Part shown: piece after piece, positions 44,852 to 55,296 of the stretch
How positions within the stretch are numbered: position 1 is the stretch's first letter
How the letters are laid out: the number at the start of each line of letters is the position of its first letter
Source of the DNA: Clostridia bacterium
GTDB lineage: Bacteria > Bacillota > Clostridia > Oscillospirales > Acutalibacteraceae
DNA length: 55,902 nucleotides
Assembly (NCBI GenBank): GCA_024404145.1
Contig: JAKSQK010000010.1
Span: forward strand, 1 to 55,902
Reading direction: 5' to 3'
The notes under the pieces: generated by a model
Told to the model about the DNA's origin: nothing
The model's input: the letters and a program-made list of their open reading frames with translations, nothing else
Databases searched by the model: none
Made by a program: the position numbers and the translations under genes

Positions 44852-46225
44852 GTGAAAGAAATCAGAGAAACAGACAAACTTCTTAACGGAATAAAGAGAA
44901 TACACATGGTAGGTATCGGCGGAAGCGGAATGTGTCCCCTTGCCGAAATTCTTTTGAGCAGAGGATTTATTATAAGCGGCTCGGATAATGTTAAAACAGA
45001 AAAAACCGATTATCTTGAAAGCATAGGAATAAAGGTTTTTATCGGTCAAAAAGCCGAGAATGTTGACGGAGCCGAACTTTTGGCATATTCGGCGGCAATA
45101 CCCGAAACAAACCCCGAAAGGTTAAGGGCAAAAGAACTCGGGATTCCCGAAATGGAGCGTTCGGTTTTGCTTGGCGCAATAACGAGAAAGTATGATAATG
45201 TTATCGGTGTTTGCGGAACTCACGGAAAAACTACCGTTTCGTCTATGATAACACAAATTTTGCTTTTAAGCAATAAGGAACCTACCGCCGTTATCGGCGG
45301 AAAACTTCCAATATCCGGTACATCGGCGGTTGTCGGCAATTCCGAAACCTTTGTTTGCGAATCCTGCGAGTTCGTAAACTCTTTTTTGGAGTTTTCGCCT
45401 GATATTTCGGTTCTTCTTAATATTGATAACGACCATTTGGATTTTTTCAAAACGATGGATAATCTTTGCAAGTCATTCGGAAAATTTGTTTCGCTTTCAA
45501 AAATTTCCTATGTTAACGGCGATGATGCTTTGTCGGTTAATGCGGTAAAAAATCTTAAAACGAAGATTATTACCTTCGGACTTGACGAAAAAAACGATTA
45601 CTATGCTGCAAACATTAAAGAAGGCAAGTTCGGTTTTTGTTTTGACTGTTTCAAAAACGGCAAAAAGGCAGGACATATCGAAATGCATGTTCCCGGAAAG
45701 CATAATGTTTATAACGGGCTCGTTTCCTTTGCCGTTTGCTATGATATGGGTATAAATCCCGAGCAAATAAGCGATGCCTTATATAAGTTTTCGGGAGCGG
45801 GAAGAAGGTTTGAAATCTACGGTAACTTCGGCGGCATAACGGTTGTTGACGATTATGCCCACCATCCTACCGAGATAAAAGCGACTCTTGAAGCCGCAAA
45901 ATCGCTCAATTATAACAAGGTGATTTGCGTTTTCCAGCCATATACTTATTCGAGGGTTGCGCTTCTTAAAGACGGAATGGTTGATGCGCTTAAAATTGCA
46001 GATAAAGTTTTTTTAACGCCTATTGTTGCTTCAAGAGAAAAAAACACTTTCGGCGTTTCTTCCGAGGATATCGCAAAAGAACTTTCAGATGCGTATGTTT
46101 TGGCGGATTATGAAACACTTGCCGAAGAAATGATAAAATCGGCGAATAGCGGCGATATCATTATAACTATGGGCGCCGGAGATATTTATAAAGTTGCAAA
46201 GAAAATTTCGGAGAAATTATCATGA
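44852..46225 (+). CDS. murC: UDP-N-acetylmuramate--L-alanine ligase
   Basis: First amino acid ligase of peptidoglycan synthesis. 457 residues with HMVGIGGSGMCPLAEIL (UDP-MurNAc site), P-loop GVCGTHGKTTVSSM near residue 111, and the C-terminal VVDDYAHHPTEIKATLEA. The start is GTG at 44852 behind AAGGGG. It heads a run of four genes with overlaps at the first two junctions. Confidence 0.96.
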   Translation: MKEIRETDKLLNGIKRIHMVGIGGSGMCPLAEILLSRGFIISGSDNVKTEKTDYLESIGIKVFIGQKAENVDGAELLAYSAAIPETNPERLRAKELGIPEMERSVLLGAITRKYDNVIGVCGTHGKTTVSSMITQILLLSNKEPTAVIGGKLPISGTSAVVGNSETFVCESCEFVNSFLEFSPDISVLLNIDNDHLDFFKTMDNLCKSFGKFVSLSKISYVNGDDALSVNAVKNLKTKIITFGLDEKNDYYAANIKEGKFGFCFDCFKNGKKAGHIEMHVPGKHNVYNGLVSFAVCYDMGINPEQISDALYKFSGAGRRFEIYGNFGGITVVDDYAHHPTEIKATLEAAKSLNYNKVICVFQPYTYSRVALLKDGMVDALKIADKVFLTPIVASREKNTFGVSSEDIAKELSDAYVLADYETLAEEMIKSANSGDIIITMGAGDIYKVAKKISEKLS

Positions 46226-47370
46226 CAACGATAAAATTATACGATGAAGATGCCTATATAAAAGAATTTTGCGCAACGGTTGTTTCCTGCGAAAAGCAGG
46301 GCGAAAAATATAAAACCGTTTTAGATAAAACCGCATTTTTCCCCGAAGCGGGTGGACAGCCCTGCGATACGGGAATGATAGACGGCAACAGAATATCAGA
46401 TGTTCAAATCGAAAACGATATAATTTATCATTTTTCGGACAAGCCGTTTTCTGCGGGACAAACCGTAAACGGAAAAATAGATTTTGAGCGCCGTTTCTCT
46501 TTTATGCAAAATCATTCGGGAGAACATATCGTTTCTGGAGTTATAAATAAACTTTTTTCTTTGGACAATGTAGGATTTCATCTGAACGAGGAAATAGCAA
46601 CGCTCGATTTTAACGGTATTTTAGACCGAGAACAGCTTGACCTTATCGAAAATACGGCAAACAAAAAAGTTTGGGAGAACAATGCCGTTAAAACATACTA
46701 TCCAAGCGCCGAAGAACTTTCGGGTTTGGAGTTTAGGCAAAAAAAGGAAATAACAGGCGATATCCGTATTGTAAAAATAGAAAATACAGACATCTGCGCT
46801 TGTTGCGCTCCCCATGTTAAAAGCACGGGAGAGATAGGGCTTATAAAACTTTTGGCTTTTGAGAAGATGAGGGGCGGAACCCGTATTTATATGAAATGCG
46901 GGGGTTTGGCTCTTGCGGATTATCAAAACAAACTGAAAAACATATCGAAAATCCAAAATCTTTTATCATCAAAGCCCGAAGATACCGCCGAGGCGGTAGA
47001 AAATTTGAATCGGAAATTAGGCGCCGAAAAGCAAAAATTATCTGCGCTCAACAAAAAGCTTATCGTTTTTTTGGCGGAAAGCGGAGAAGCAAAAAACAAA
47101 ATAACCGTTGTTTCCGATTTTGATATGAAGGATTTGCAAACTCTTGCGGATATGCTCTATAAAAAGTTTTCCGAATTAAAGGTTGTTTTATCCGAGAAAG
47201 AAAAGGATACATATTCATTTGTAATAGTCGGAAGCGAAGAGGAAACCTCCTATTTGTTTTCCAAAATGAAAGAAGAACTTGAAGTCGGCGGCGGCGGACG
47301 AAACGGTATGATACAAGGAACCGTTAAAGCATCGCTTGGCGAAATCAAAGGAGTAATAGAAAGTATATGA
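46222..47370 (+). CDS. AlaX-type alanyl-tRNA editing protein with DHHA1 domain
   Basis: A 382-residue stand-alone relative of the editing part of AlaRS that should hydrolyse mischarged Ser/Gly-tRNA(Ala). Zinc ligands are in NHSGEHIVSG and CACCAPHV. A coiled segment (about 240-285) leads to a DHHA1-like end with the conserved GGGGRNGMIQGT. This is the long (AlaX-L) form. Overlaps murC and prmA by 4 nt each. Confidence 0.9.
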   Translation: MTTIKLYDEDAYIKEFCATVVSCEKQGEKYKTVLDKTAFFPEAGGQPCDTGMIDGNRISDVQIENDIIYHFSDKPFSAGQTVNGKIDFERRFSFMQNHSGEHIVSGVINKLFSLDNVGFHLNEEIATLDFNGILDREQLDLIENTANKKVWENNAVKTYYPSAEELSGLEFRQKKEITGDIRIVKIENTDICACCAPHVKSTGEIGLIKLLAFEKMRGGTRIYMKCGGLALADYQNKLKNISKIQNLLSSKPEDTAEAVENLNRKLGAEKQKLSALNKKLIVFLAESGEAKNKITVVSDFDMKDLQTLADMLYKKFSELKVVLSEKEKDTYSFVIVGSEEETSYLFSKMKEELEVGGGGRNGMIQGTVKASLGEIKGVIESI

Positions 47371-48284
47371 ACTGGACCGAGATAACCGCAACGGTACCGA
47401 CGGAAAAAACCGACGAAGCGGCAGCCATTGCCAATATGGTTGTGCCTTACGGAATTTATATTGAGGACTATTCCGATTTGGAAGAGGGCGCAATGGAAAT
47501 TGCCCATGTTGACCTTATTGACGAGGATTTAATTGCAAAAAACCGTGAAATATCGGTTATTCATCTTTATCTTTCCGAGAGCGATAATGTTGCCGAGAAA
47601 CTCGCATATCTTAATGAGCGAATGACCGCTTCGGATATCGACTTTAAGTTGAGCAACAGAACGGTTGACGACGAGGGCTGGAACGAAAACTGGAAAAAAT
47701 ATTTTAAGGCATTTGAGATAGGCGAAAAATTAGCCGTTTGCCCGAGCTGGGGAAAATATGATAATAAGCAAATGAGAACCGTAATAAGTCTTGACCCCGG
47801 CGCCGCTTTCGGAACGGGAAGCCATGCTACGACCTCTCTTTGCCTTTTGGAACTTGAAAAACTTGTAAATAAACAAACCCGTATCCTCGATATCGGAACG
47901 GGAAGCGGAATTTTGGCGGTTGCTTCAAGACTGTTAGGTGCAAAAAGTGCCGTCGGCGTTGATATTGATGCGATGTCCGTTAAAACGGCAAAGGAGAACG
48001 CCGAAAGAAACGGCGTTTCGCAAAACACCGAGTTTTTGCACGGCGACTTGGCAGATAAAGTCAGCGGAAAATATGATATAGTCTGCGCTAATATTATTGC
48101 CGATGTTATAATCCGTCTTTTTGGCAGTGTTAAAGATTTTATGGAGGACGACGGAAAACTTATAATTTCGGGGATAATTGACCTTAGAGTTAAAGATGTT
48201 GAAAAAGCGATAGAAGAATATAATTTTAAGATAGAAAAGAAATCAGTAAAAGACGAATGGTACGCCTTTGTTTTAACTAAATAA
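47367..48284 (+). CDS. prmA: Ribosomal protein L11 methyltransferase
   Basis: SAM-dependent enzyme that trimethylates ribosomal L11. 305 residues; a small N-terminal substrate domain, then the methyltransferase with LDPGAAFGTGSHATTSLCL, the SAM loop LDIGTGSGILAVASRLLGA and the catalytic ANIIADVI (NIxA-like). The ATG overlaps the previous stop. Confidence 0.95.
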   Translation: MNWTEITATVPTEKTDEAAAIANMVVPYGIYIEDYSDLEEGAMEIAHVDLIDEDLIAKNREISVIHLYLSESDNVAEKLAYLNERMTASDIDFKLSNRTVDDEGWNENWKKYFKAFEIGEKLAVCPSWGKYDNKQMRTVISLDPGAAFGTGSHATTSLCLLELEKLVNKQTRILDIGTGSGILAVASRLLGAKSAVGVDIDAMSVKTAKENAERNGVSQNTEFLHGDLADKVSGKYDIVCANIIADVIIRLFGSVKDFMEDDGKLIISGIIDLRVKDVEKAIEEYNFKIEKKSVKDEWYAFVLTK

Positions 48285-48297
48285 TCGGAGGAAATTT

Positions 48298-49416
48298 ATG
48301 CTTGAATTTGAGCAACTGAAACTAAGACTTATTGCGAACGAACAGGAAATTGCCGACCTTAAAGATGCGATAGGTTATGATTCTCTTGTGAGAGAAATTG
48401 AAGAACTTGAACAGAAATCGGCAGCGCCCGGCTTTTGGGACGATGCCGAAAATTCCCAAAAGGTTTTGCAACATACGGGAAAACTGAAAAATAAGGTTGA
48501 AGCATACGATAATGTCCGTTCATCTTTTGATGACCTTTTGGTGCTTATAGATATGGGCGATGAAGACGGCGATTTGTCGCTTGTTGAAGAGATAACCGCT
48601 TCCATTGATGAACTCGAAGGAAATATTGCTTCTTTAAGACTCGGAACGCTTCTTACCGGCGAATACGACCAAAACAATGCGATTTTAACCTTCCATGCAG
48701 GTGCCGGAGGTACCGAGGCGATGGACTGGGTAAGTATGATAGTAAGGATGTACACCCGCTGGGCGGAGCGACATGGATTCGGCGTTAAAGTTCTCGATTT
48801 TCTTGACGGTGATGAGGCAGGGCTTAAAAGTGCGGTTATGCTGATAGAGGGCGAAAATGCTTACGGCTATCTCAAAAGCGAATCGGGTATTCACCGACTT
48901 GTCCGGGTATCCCCGTTTGATGCCTCGGGAAGAAGGCATACCTCTTTTGCATCGGTTGAGGTTATGCCGGAAATCAGCGACGATATAGATATCGAGATAA
49001 GAGAAGAAGATATAAAAATGGATGTTTTCCGCTCATCAGGCGCCGGCGGACAGCATATCAACAAAACTTCATCGGCAGTTCGCCTGACCCACATTCCTAC
49101 GGGAATAGTTGTTGCCTGTCAAAACGAGCGAAGCCAATTTCAAAACCGAGACCAAGCGATGACAATGCTTAAATCAAAACTTCTCGAAATAAAAGAACGG
49201 GAACATCTTGAAAAAATCGAGGATATCAAGGGTGTTCAAAAGGAAATTGCATGGGGCTCACAGATACGCTCCTATGTATTTATGCCGTATACAATGGCGA
49301 AAGACCACCGAACTTCTTTTGAATCGGGAAATATAAATGCCGTTATGGATGGCGACCTTGACGGTTTTATAAACGCCTATTTGAAGTCGGCTTCAAAGGG
49401 TGAACTCAAACAATAA
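48298..49416 (+). CDS. prfB: Peptide chain release factor 2
   Basis: Recognises UAA/UGA stop codons. 372 residues with the GGQ motif in SGAGGQHINKTSSAVRL and the SGIHRLVRVSPFD region before it. The reading frame is continuous from the ATG. At the position of the usual programmed frameshift the codons read TCT CTT GTG (residues 29-31) instead of CTT TGA, so the autoregulatory shift is absent. The ATG follows a TCGGAGG site. Confidence 0.96.
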   Translation: MLEFEQLKLRLIANEQEIADLKDAIGYDSLVREIEELEQKSAAPGFWDDAENSQKVLQHTGKLKNKVEAYDNVRSSFDDLLVLIDMGDEDGDLSLVEEITASIDELEGNIASLRLGTLLTGEYDQNNAILTFHAGAGGTEAMDWVSMIVRMYTRWAERHGFGVKVLDFLDGDEAGLKSAVMLIEGENAYGYLKSESGIHRLVRVSPFDASGRRHTSFASVEVMPEISDDIDIEIREEDIKMDVFRSSGAGGQHINKTSSAVRLTHIPTGIVVACQNERSQFQNRDQAMTMLKSKLLEIKEREHLEKIEDIKGVQKEIAWGSQIRSYVFMPYTMAKDHRTSFESGNINAVMDGDLDGFINAYLKSASKGELKQ

Positions 49417-49433
49417 TTACAAGGCGGGAGATT

Positions 49434-51191
49434 ATGCTTAAAAGATTTATAAGTTATTATAAACCATATAAACTGCTTTTTATTTTGGATATGGCAGCAT
49501 CACTTCTAATTTCGGCAATAGGGCTTGTGTATCCTGTTGTTACAAACAAAATGCTCAACGATTTAATTCCAAACAAAAATTACCGTATGATAATCGTTGC
49601 CGGAATTATTGTTTTAATACTCTATTTTCTTAGAATGTTGCTTAAATACTTTGTCCAGTATTACGGCCATATGATAGGAACCAATATGCAGGCAGATATG
49701 CGGAGAGATATGTTCAGGCATCTTGAAACATTGCCTTTTACATATTTTGACAACAACGAAACCGGAAGAATTTTATCCCGAATGACCAATGATTTGTTTG
49801 ATGTTGTAGAACTTGCCCATCACGGCCCCGAAAACCTTATCGTTTCAAGTTTAACGCTTATCGGTTCGTTTATCTATCTTTTATCCATTAATGTTTATCT
49901 TACATTTATTATTTTCGCATGTGTTCCGATTCTTGTTGTCGTTTCTTCCTATTACAGAAAGAAAATGCATGCCGCATTTAAGGAAAGAAGGGCAACTACT
50001 GCGGGAATAAATGCCGCAGTTGAAAGCAGTATAACGGGAATAAGGGTTACAAAAGCATTTACAAATAATGAAACAGAGATGAAAAAGTTTGAAAAAAACA
50101 ACGAACTTTTTGTCGAGTCCTGCAAAAAATCTTACAGCGCTATGGGACAGTACCATTCAATATCCAACTTTATTACCGATGTATTTAATGTTGTAATAAT
50201 AATCGCAGGTGGTCTTTTCCTATACGCAAACAAGATAAATTTCGGCGACTATACAACATTTATCGTTTCGGTAAATGTATTTATAAACCCCGTAACACAG
50301 TTAATCGGTTTTATGGAGCAATTCCAAAACGGCGCATCGGGATTCGAAAGGTTTATTGAGGTTATGGACCAAGAGCCCGAAAAAGAGAACGACGGCGCTT
50401 TTGAGCTTAAAAATGTCGAGGGCGAAATTGATATAAGAGATGTTTCGTTTGCCTATGAAGTAGACCAAGAAAAAATTGTGCTTGACCATATAAACTTAAA
50501 GGTTAAGAAGGGGCAGAAACTTGCTCTTGTAGGTCATTCGGGCGGAGGAAAAACAACGATTTGCCATCTTATCCCTAATTTTTACAGGGTTAACAGCGGT
50601 GAAATTTTGCTCGACGGCAAGAACATTAACGATATTAAATTCGATTCGCTCAGAAAAAATATCGGTATCGTACAGCAAGATGTTTTCCTTTTTAACGGAA
50701 CTATCAGAGATAACATAATCTACGGCCGTCCCGATGCTACCGAGCAAGAGGTTATAACGGCGGCAAAACGCGCCAATATTTATGACTATGTTATGACATT
50801 GCCTAACGGGTTTGATTCAGAGATAGGAGAGCGGGGCGTTAAGCTTTCGGGCGGTCAAAAGCAACGGCTTTCAATTGCGAGGGTTTTCCTAAAAGACCCG
50901 AAAATTTTAATTTTGGATGAAGCGACAAGCGCCCTTGATAATACAACCGAAATTTTAATTCAAGATGCGCTTGATGAACTTTGCAAGGGAAGAACGACGA
51001 TAGTTGTTGCGCATAGATTATCAACGATTAAAAATGCCGATGAAATAGCGGTCATTGATAACGGCAAGGTTCTCGAAAAGGGAAGCCATGAACACCTTAT
51101 CCAAAACGGAAAAGTTTATAAAGAACTTTATGAGTTGCAGTTCAGAGATAAAAAAGAATATATATCAACCCATAATAACAGTATTTTGTAA
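49434..51191 (+). CDS. ABC transporter, exporter type (membrane + ATPase)
   Basis: A half-transporter of 585 residues. Six membrane spans in the first ~310 residues and the coupling region MTNDLFDVVELAHHGPENL are followed by an ATPase domain with Walker A GHSGGGKTT, signature [13 protein letters not shown], Walker B ILDEATSALD and H-loop VAHRLST. Substrate unknown; lipid or drug export is typical of MsbA-like members. No partner gene is next to it, so a homodimer is likely. A terminator follows. Confidence 0.93.
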   Translation: MLKRFISYYKPYKLLFILDMAASLLISAIGLVYPVVTNKMLNDLIPNKNYRMIIVAGIIVLILYFLRMLLKYFVQYYGHMIGTNMQADMRRDMFRHLETLPFTYFDNNETGRILSRMTNDLFDVVELAHHGPENLIVSSLTLIGSFIYLLSINVYLTFIIFACVPILVVVSSYYRKKMHAAFKERRATTAGINAAVESSITGIRVTKAFTNNETEMKKFEKNNELFVESCKKSYSAMGQYHSISNFITDVFNVVIIIAGGLFLYANKINFGDYTTFIVSVNVFINPVTQLIGFMEQFQNGASGFERFIEVMDQEPEKENDGAFELKNVEGEIDIRDVSFAYEVDQEKIVLDHINLKVKKGQKLALVGHSGGGKTTICHLIPNFYRVNSGEILLDGKNINDIKFDSLRKNIGIVQQDVFLFNGTIRDNIIYGRPDATEQEVITAAKRANIYDYVMTLPNGFDSEIGERGVKLSGGQKQRLSIARVFLKDPKILILDEATSALDNTTEILIQDALDELCKGRTTIVVAHRLSTIKNADEIAVIDNGKVLEKGSHEHLIQNGKVYKELYELQFRDKKEYISTHNNSIL

Positions 51192-51203
51192 GCGATAAAA
51201 ATT

Positions 51204-51246
51204 AAACTCCTTTTGACGGTTAAATGCGTCAAAGGGAGTTTATTTT
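51204..51246. terminator. Terminator between the ABC exporter and DUF2752 genes
   Basis: A 15-bp stem with one G-T pair (51204-51218, 51227-51241), then TATTTTATT. It overlaps the stop of the leftward DUF2752 gene. Confidence 0.85.
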
Positions 51247-51569
51247 ATTATAAAAAATCGCATAATATAGTATATTAAATTCATAGTCGCAACGCAAATT
51301 GCAAGAAAATCTATCGGTTTTTTTAATTTAGGGAGTTTTTCTTTATGTATCTGTAATAAAACGCAAATACCCAAAGGCAGAGCAAAAATATTAAAACCGA
51401 TATAGGATTTCAAATCAAACTTTAACAAAGAAATTATTGCTCTTGTCATATAGCAGGTCGGACAGGGCGTATTGAAAAAATAAAAAAACGGGCAAACATA
51501 GAATTTTGCGGCAAATAATAGGGCAACACAAAATAAAATGTGTTGCCCGAAAAGTTTCAACCTATTCAT
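51240..51569 (-). CDS. DUF2752 membrane protein
   Basis: A 109-residue membrane protein with about three spans. The family signature CPFFYFFNTPCPTCYMTRAI contains three cysteines near the first span. The function is unknown. It overlaps the TM2 gene by one base; DUF2752 and TM2 proteins often occur together. Confidence 0.85.
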   Translation of the reverse strand: MNRLKLFGQHILFCVALLFAAKFYVCPFFYFFNTPCPTCYMTRAIISLLKFDLKSYIGFNIFALPLGICVLLQIHKEKLPKLKKPIDFLAICVATMNLIYYIMRFFIIK

Positions 51570-51904
51570 TATAGAAGAGTCATCAAATTATTGAAATTTA
51601 ATTCTTTTGCCTTTTTTGAAATTGTAAACCAGTCAATAATAGTTAAAATACAGCAGCAACCGCCTGTTAAAAGTTTCAAAACGCCCATTCCTGTATCGCC
51701 TATCATAAAACGGTCAATACCCAAACCACCCAAAAAGATAGAAATTAAAAGGATAGTCGTCGGGTCTTTGAGTTCAATTGTGCTGATAAGAGAAAACTTC
51801 TGTTCGTCTAATGACTGAAGTTTTTCTTTAAGATACATTATTTTCTCTGCCGGAAAATATTTTTGATTTGCCATGATAAACATATCAACTTTGTTTTGAT
51901 CCAT
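51569..51904 (-). CDS. TM2 domain membrane protein
   Basis: A 111-residue protein. After a ~55-residue soluble segment comes the TM2 domain: LLISIFLGGLGIDRFMIGDT, then GVLKLLTGGCCCILTIIDW. The DRF motif between the two spans is conserved. The ATG at 51904 follows GGTGG; a GTG at 51913 is in frame. The function is unknown. Confidence 0.9.
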   Translation of the reverse strand: MDQNKVDMFIMANQKYFPAEKIMYLKEKLQSLDEQKFSLISTIELKDPTTILLISIFLGGLGIDRFMIGDTGMGVLKLLTGGCCCILTIIDWFTISKKAKELNFNNLMTLL

Positions 51905-51952
51905 ATATACCACCGTTTTCCATTATTTAGTACAAATTTGCACCATATATTG

Positions 51953-51981
51953 ATTATACAAAAACAGTCGAATTTTGTCAA
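51953..51981 (-). promoter_or_regulatory. Promoter of the TM2-DUF2752 pair
   Basis: Minus strand TTGACA (51981-51976), 17-bp spacer and TATAAT (51958-51953), both hexamers perfect. Confidence 0.87.
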
Positions 51982-52026
51982 TAGAACAATATATAAAAAA
52001 TGCTTATTTATTGCCTTAAAAAAGCA

Positions 52027-52055
52027 TTGACAAACATAGAAAAAAGCGATATAAT
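52027..52055 (+). promoter_or_regulatory. Promoter of the str operon
   Basis: TTGACA (52027-52032), 17-bp spacer and TATAAT (52050-52055), perfect hexamers, about 60 nt ahead of rpsL. Confidence 0.9.
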
Positions 52056-52122
52056 ATGCGAGTATGCGAAATTATGTTCAGTTTTGGCATACGCAAATTT
52101 AACAGAAAGGAGTAATGTAGAA

Positions 52123-52545
52123 GTGCCAACCTTTAACCAGTTAGTTCGCAGCGGCCGTGAAACTGCCGTCAAGAAGGCAAAGGCTCCTGCTCTTTTGAAG
52201 GGTTATAACTCGATGAAGAGAAGTCTTACCGACAATGACTCACCGCAGAAGCGTGGCGTTTGCACAGCTGTTAAAACCTCCACTCCTAAGAAACCTAACT
52301 CTGCTCTTCGTAAAATTGCGAGAGTTCGTCTTTCCAACGGAATCGAAGTTTCTGCTTATATTCCCGGAATCGGACATAATCTCCAAGAGCATAGCGTTGT
52401 TCTTATTCGTGGCGGCCGTGTTAAGGACCTTCCCGGTGTGCGTTACCACATTGTAAGAGGTACCCTTGATACACAAGGTGTTGCAAACAGAATGCAGTCC
52501 CGTTCAAAATACGGTGCTAAGCGTCCAAAAGCAGGTGCGAAGTAA
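52123..52545 (+). CDS. rpsL: 30S ribosomal protein S12
   Basis: 140 residues, decoding-centre protein. [13 protein letters not shown] start; the streptomycin-relevant segments [11 protein letters not shown] and [11 protein letters not shown] carry the wild-type lysines. The start is GTG at 52123 with AAAGGAG 11 nt upstream; the frame is open further left through the promoter, which is rejected. Confidence 0.98.
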   Translation: MPTFNQLVRSGRETAVKKAKAPALLKGYNSMKRSLTDNDSPQKRGVCTAVKTSTPKKPNSALRKIARVRLSNGIEVSAYIPGIGHNLQEHSVVLIRGGRVKDLPGVRYHIVRGTLDTQGVANRMQSRSKYGAKRPKAGAK

Positions 52546-52686
52546 TTCTTAAAAAAGAAGAAATCTCTGCTGCAAAATATTCAAGCAGCGGCGTTTATAT
52601 ATAATATGTAATACGCCTTTGCTTGGTAAAACGGGAGATTGTACTCGAGTACCAATGATATCATTTTTATGAAGGAGGGAAGTAAA
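52546..52686 (+). promoter_or_regulatory. Structured rpsL-rpsG spacer, candidate S7 regulatory site
   Basis: 141 nt between S12 and S7. It holds nested repeats: GCTGC/GCAGC (52569-52573, 52585-52589), GGCGT/ACGCC (52590-52594, 52613-52617), and TTGGTA/TACCAA (52623-52628, 52650-52655) enclosing part of a 12-bp palindrome at 52641-52652. In E. coli S7 represses by binding this intercistronic region; the same logic is inferred here, not the same sequence. Confidence 0.5.
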
Positions 52687-53157
52687 GTGCCAAGAAGAGG
52701 CTTTATTGCAAAACGTGATGTATTGCCTGATCCTATCTATAATTCAAAGAAGGTTACCCGCCTTATCAACAACATTATGCTTGACGGTAAGAAGGGTGTA
52801 GCCCAGAAGATAGTTTACGGTGCTTTCGACATCATCAATGAAAAAACAGGAAAGGATCCTCTCGAAGTATTCGATGCTGCAATGGAAAACATTATGCCGC
52901 AGCTCGAATGTAAAGCCGTTCGTAAGGGCGGTGCTACCTATCAGGTACCGTTTGAGGTTCGTCCTGAAAGAAAACAAACTTTGGCTTTGCGTTGGTTAAC
53001 AATGTTCAGCCGTCAGCGCAGTGAGCGCACAATGAAAGAGCGTCTTGCATCTGAAATTATGGATGCTACAAACGGTTTAGGTAATGCCGTTAAGAGACGC
53101 GAGGAAATGCACAGAACAGCAGAAGCAAACAAAGCTTTTGCTCATTACAGATGGTAA
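52687..53157 (+). CDS. rpsG: 30S ribosomal protein S7
   Basis: 156 residues, primary binder of the 16S 3' domain. [20 protein letters not shown] start and the basic loop [13 protein letters not shown]. The start is GTG at 52687 after GAAGGAGGG; a longer frame from 52639 is not needed. Confidence 0.98.
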   Translation: MPRRGFIAKRDVLPDPIYNSKKVTRLINNIMLDGKKGVAQKIVYGAFDIINEKTGKDPLEVFDAAMENIMPQLECKAVRKGGATYQVPFEVRPERKQTLALRWLTMFSRQRSERTMKERLASEIMDATNGLGNAVKRREEMHRTAEANKAFAHYRW

Positions 53158-53200
53158 TAATCTGTTGTTAATGACCGCTTAAAAGCGGATGGAGGTAAAT

Positions 53201-55282
53201 ATGCCAAGAAAAGTTAGTCTTGAAATGACAAGAAATATTGGTATTATGGCTCACATTGACGCAGGTAAAACCACCACCACTGAGCGTATCCTTTTCTATA
53301 CCGGTATCAACCGTAAGTTAGGTGAAACTCATGATGGCGCGTCAACCATGGACTGGATGGAGCAGGAAAAAGAGAGAGGTATTACAATTACTTCGGCTGC
53401 TACAACTTGTTTTTGGAAAGACCATCGTATCAATATCATCGACACCCCGGGACATGTTGACTTCACCGTTGAAGTTCAGCGTTCGCTCCGTGTACTTGAC
53501 GGTTCCGTAACCGTTCTTTGTGCAAAAGGCGGTGTTGAACCGCAGTCTGAAACCGTTTGGCATCAGGCTGACGAATATAAGGTACCGAGAATGATATTCG
53601 TTAATAAAATGGATATAATGGGTGCCGATTTCTACCATGTTCTCGATATGATAAAGGAAAGATTTAACTGTAATGCCGTTCCGATTCAGCTGCCTATCGG
53701 CTGTGAGGACACATTCAGAGGAATAGTTGACCTTTTAGAGAACGATGCCGAGATTTATTATGATGACCTCGGTAAAGATGTAAGAAGAGAACCGATTCCC
53801 GATGATATGAAGGAATTGGCTGCAAAGTATCGTACCCAGATGATCGAATCCATCGTTGAGTTGGATGAAGACCTTATGGAAAAATACTTTGAGGGCGAAG
53901 AGCCGACTATTGAGCAGATGAAAAAGGTTATCCGCAAGGCAACTATCGATAACGAAATGGTGCCTGTTTGTTGCGGTACTGCTTATAGAAATAAAGGTGT
54001 TCAGCCGCTTCTCGATGCTATTGTTGACTTTATGCCGGCTCCGACCGATGTTGAAGCTATCAAGGGCGTAAATCCGGATACAGACGAAGAAGAAATAAGA
54101 CATTCTTCCGACTCCGAGCCGTTTTCAGCATTAGCATTTAAGATAGCTACCGACCCGTTCGTTGGTAAAATCTGTTTCTTCCGTGTATATTCGGGTTCTG
54201 TTGATGCAGGATCGGGCGTATATAACTCGGTTAAGCAGAACCGTGAAAGAATGGGAAGAATATTGCAGATGCATGCTAATAACCGTGAAGATATCGAAAC
54301 CTGCTATGCTGGTGATATCGCCGCTGCTGTTGGTCTTAAAAATACAACAACCGGTGATACTCTTTGCGATGAAAAGCATCCTGTAATTCTTGAATCTATG
54401 AACTTCCCCGAGCCTGTTATTCGTGTTGCTATTGAGCCGAAAACAAAAGCAGGTCAGGAAAAGATGGGTATTGCTCTTGCAAAACTCGCAGAAGAAGATC
54501 CGACTTTCAAAGCTTATACAGATGAAGAAACCGGACAGACAATTATCGCCGGAATGGGCGAACTTCACCTTGAAATCATCGTTGACAGACTTCTTCGTGA
54601 ATTCAAAGTTGAAGCAAATGTCGGTGCTCCTCAGGTTGCTTATAAGGAAAGCATCAAAAAGAAAGTCGACCATGAAACCAAATATAAGCGTCAGTCTGGC
54701 GGTTCAGGTCAATACGGTCATGTTAAGATTATTGTTGAGCCGAACGAAACCGGAAAGGGTTATGAGTTTATCAACTCTATCACCGGCGGTTCTATCCCGA
54801 AGGAATATATTCCTGCCGTTGATCAGGGTATTCAGGGCGCATTGAACGCAGGTGTTCTTGCAAACTATCCCGTAGTTGATGTTAAGGTTACCCTCTATGA
54901 CGGTTCTTATCATGAGGTTGACTCTTCTGAAATGGCATTTAAGATTGCCGGTTCTATGGCATTCAAGGAAGCTTGTCGTGTTGCCGATCCCGTTATTCTC
55001 GAACCGATAATGAAAGTTACCGTTATCGTTCCCGAGGACTATATGGGCGATGTTATCGGAGACCTTAACTCTCGCCGTGGTGAGATTCAGGGCTTTGAAG
55101 ACCGTTCGGGTCTTAAACAGATTAACGCAAGAGTTCCGCTCGGCGATATGTTCGGTTATGCTACCGACCTCCGCTCTAAAACACAGGGCCGTGGTCAGTA
55201 TGTTATGGAGCCGGATGGCTACAAGGAAGTTCCTAAGAGCATTGCTGAGAAAATTGTTTCTTCAAGAGCGAAGAAAGACTAA
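53201..55282 (+). CDS. fusA: Elongation factor G
   Basis: Translocation GTPase, 693 residues. G1 [12 protein letters not shown], switch [23 protein letters not shown] in FVNKMD, then domains III-V with [15 protein letters not shown] and [13 protein letters not shown]. The ATG at 53201 has GGAGGT four bases before; an in-frame ATG at 53189 overlaps that site. All G motifs are canonical, in contrast to the paralogue at 29287. Confidence 0.98.
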   Translation: MPRKVSLEMTRNIGIMAHIDAGKTTTTERILFYTGINRKLGETHDGASTMDWMEQEKERGITITSAATTCFWKDHRINIIDTPGHVDFTVEVQRSLRVLDGSVTVLCAKGGVEPQSETVWHQADEYKVPRMIFVNKMDIMGADFYHVLDMIKERFNCNAVPIQLPIGCEDTFRGIVDLLENDAEIYYDDLGKDVRREPIPDDMKELAAKYRTQMIESIVELDEDLMEKYFEGEEPTIEQMKKVIRKATIDNEMVPVCCGTAYRNKGVQPLLDAIVDFMPAPTDVEAIKGVNPDTDEEEIRHSSDSEPFSALAFKIATDPFVGKICFFRVYSGSVDAGSGVYNSVKQNRERMGRILQMHANNREDIETCYAGDIAAAVGLKNTTTGDTLCDEKHPVILESMNFPEPVIRVAIEPKTKAGQEKMGIALAKLAEEDPTFKAYTDEETGQTIIAGMGELHLEIIVDRLLREFKVEANVGAPQVAYKESIKKKVDHETKYKRQSGGSGQYGHVKIIVEPNETGKGYEFINSITGGSIPKEYIPAVDQGIQGALNAGVLANYPVVDVKVTLYDGSYHEVDSSEMAFKIAGSMAFKEACRVADPVILEPIMKVTVIVPEDYMGDVIGDLNSRRGEIQGFEDRSGLKQINARVPLGDMFGYATDLRSKTQGRGQYVMEPDGYKEVPKSIAEKIVSSRAKKD

Positions 55283-55296
55283 TATATAAATAATAC

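Noticed and set aside
52000..52122. 41-codon upstream extension of rpsL
   Set aside because: It would span the perfect promoter at 52027-52055, and S12 begins with MPTFNQLVR.
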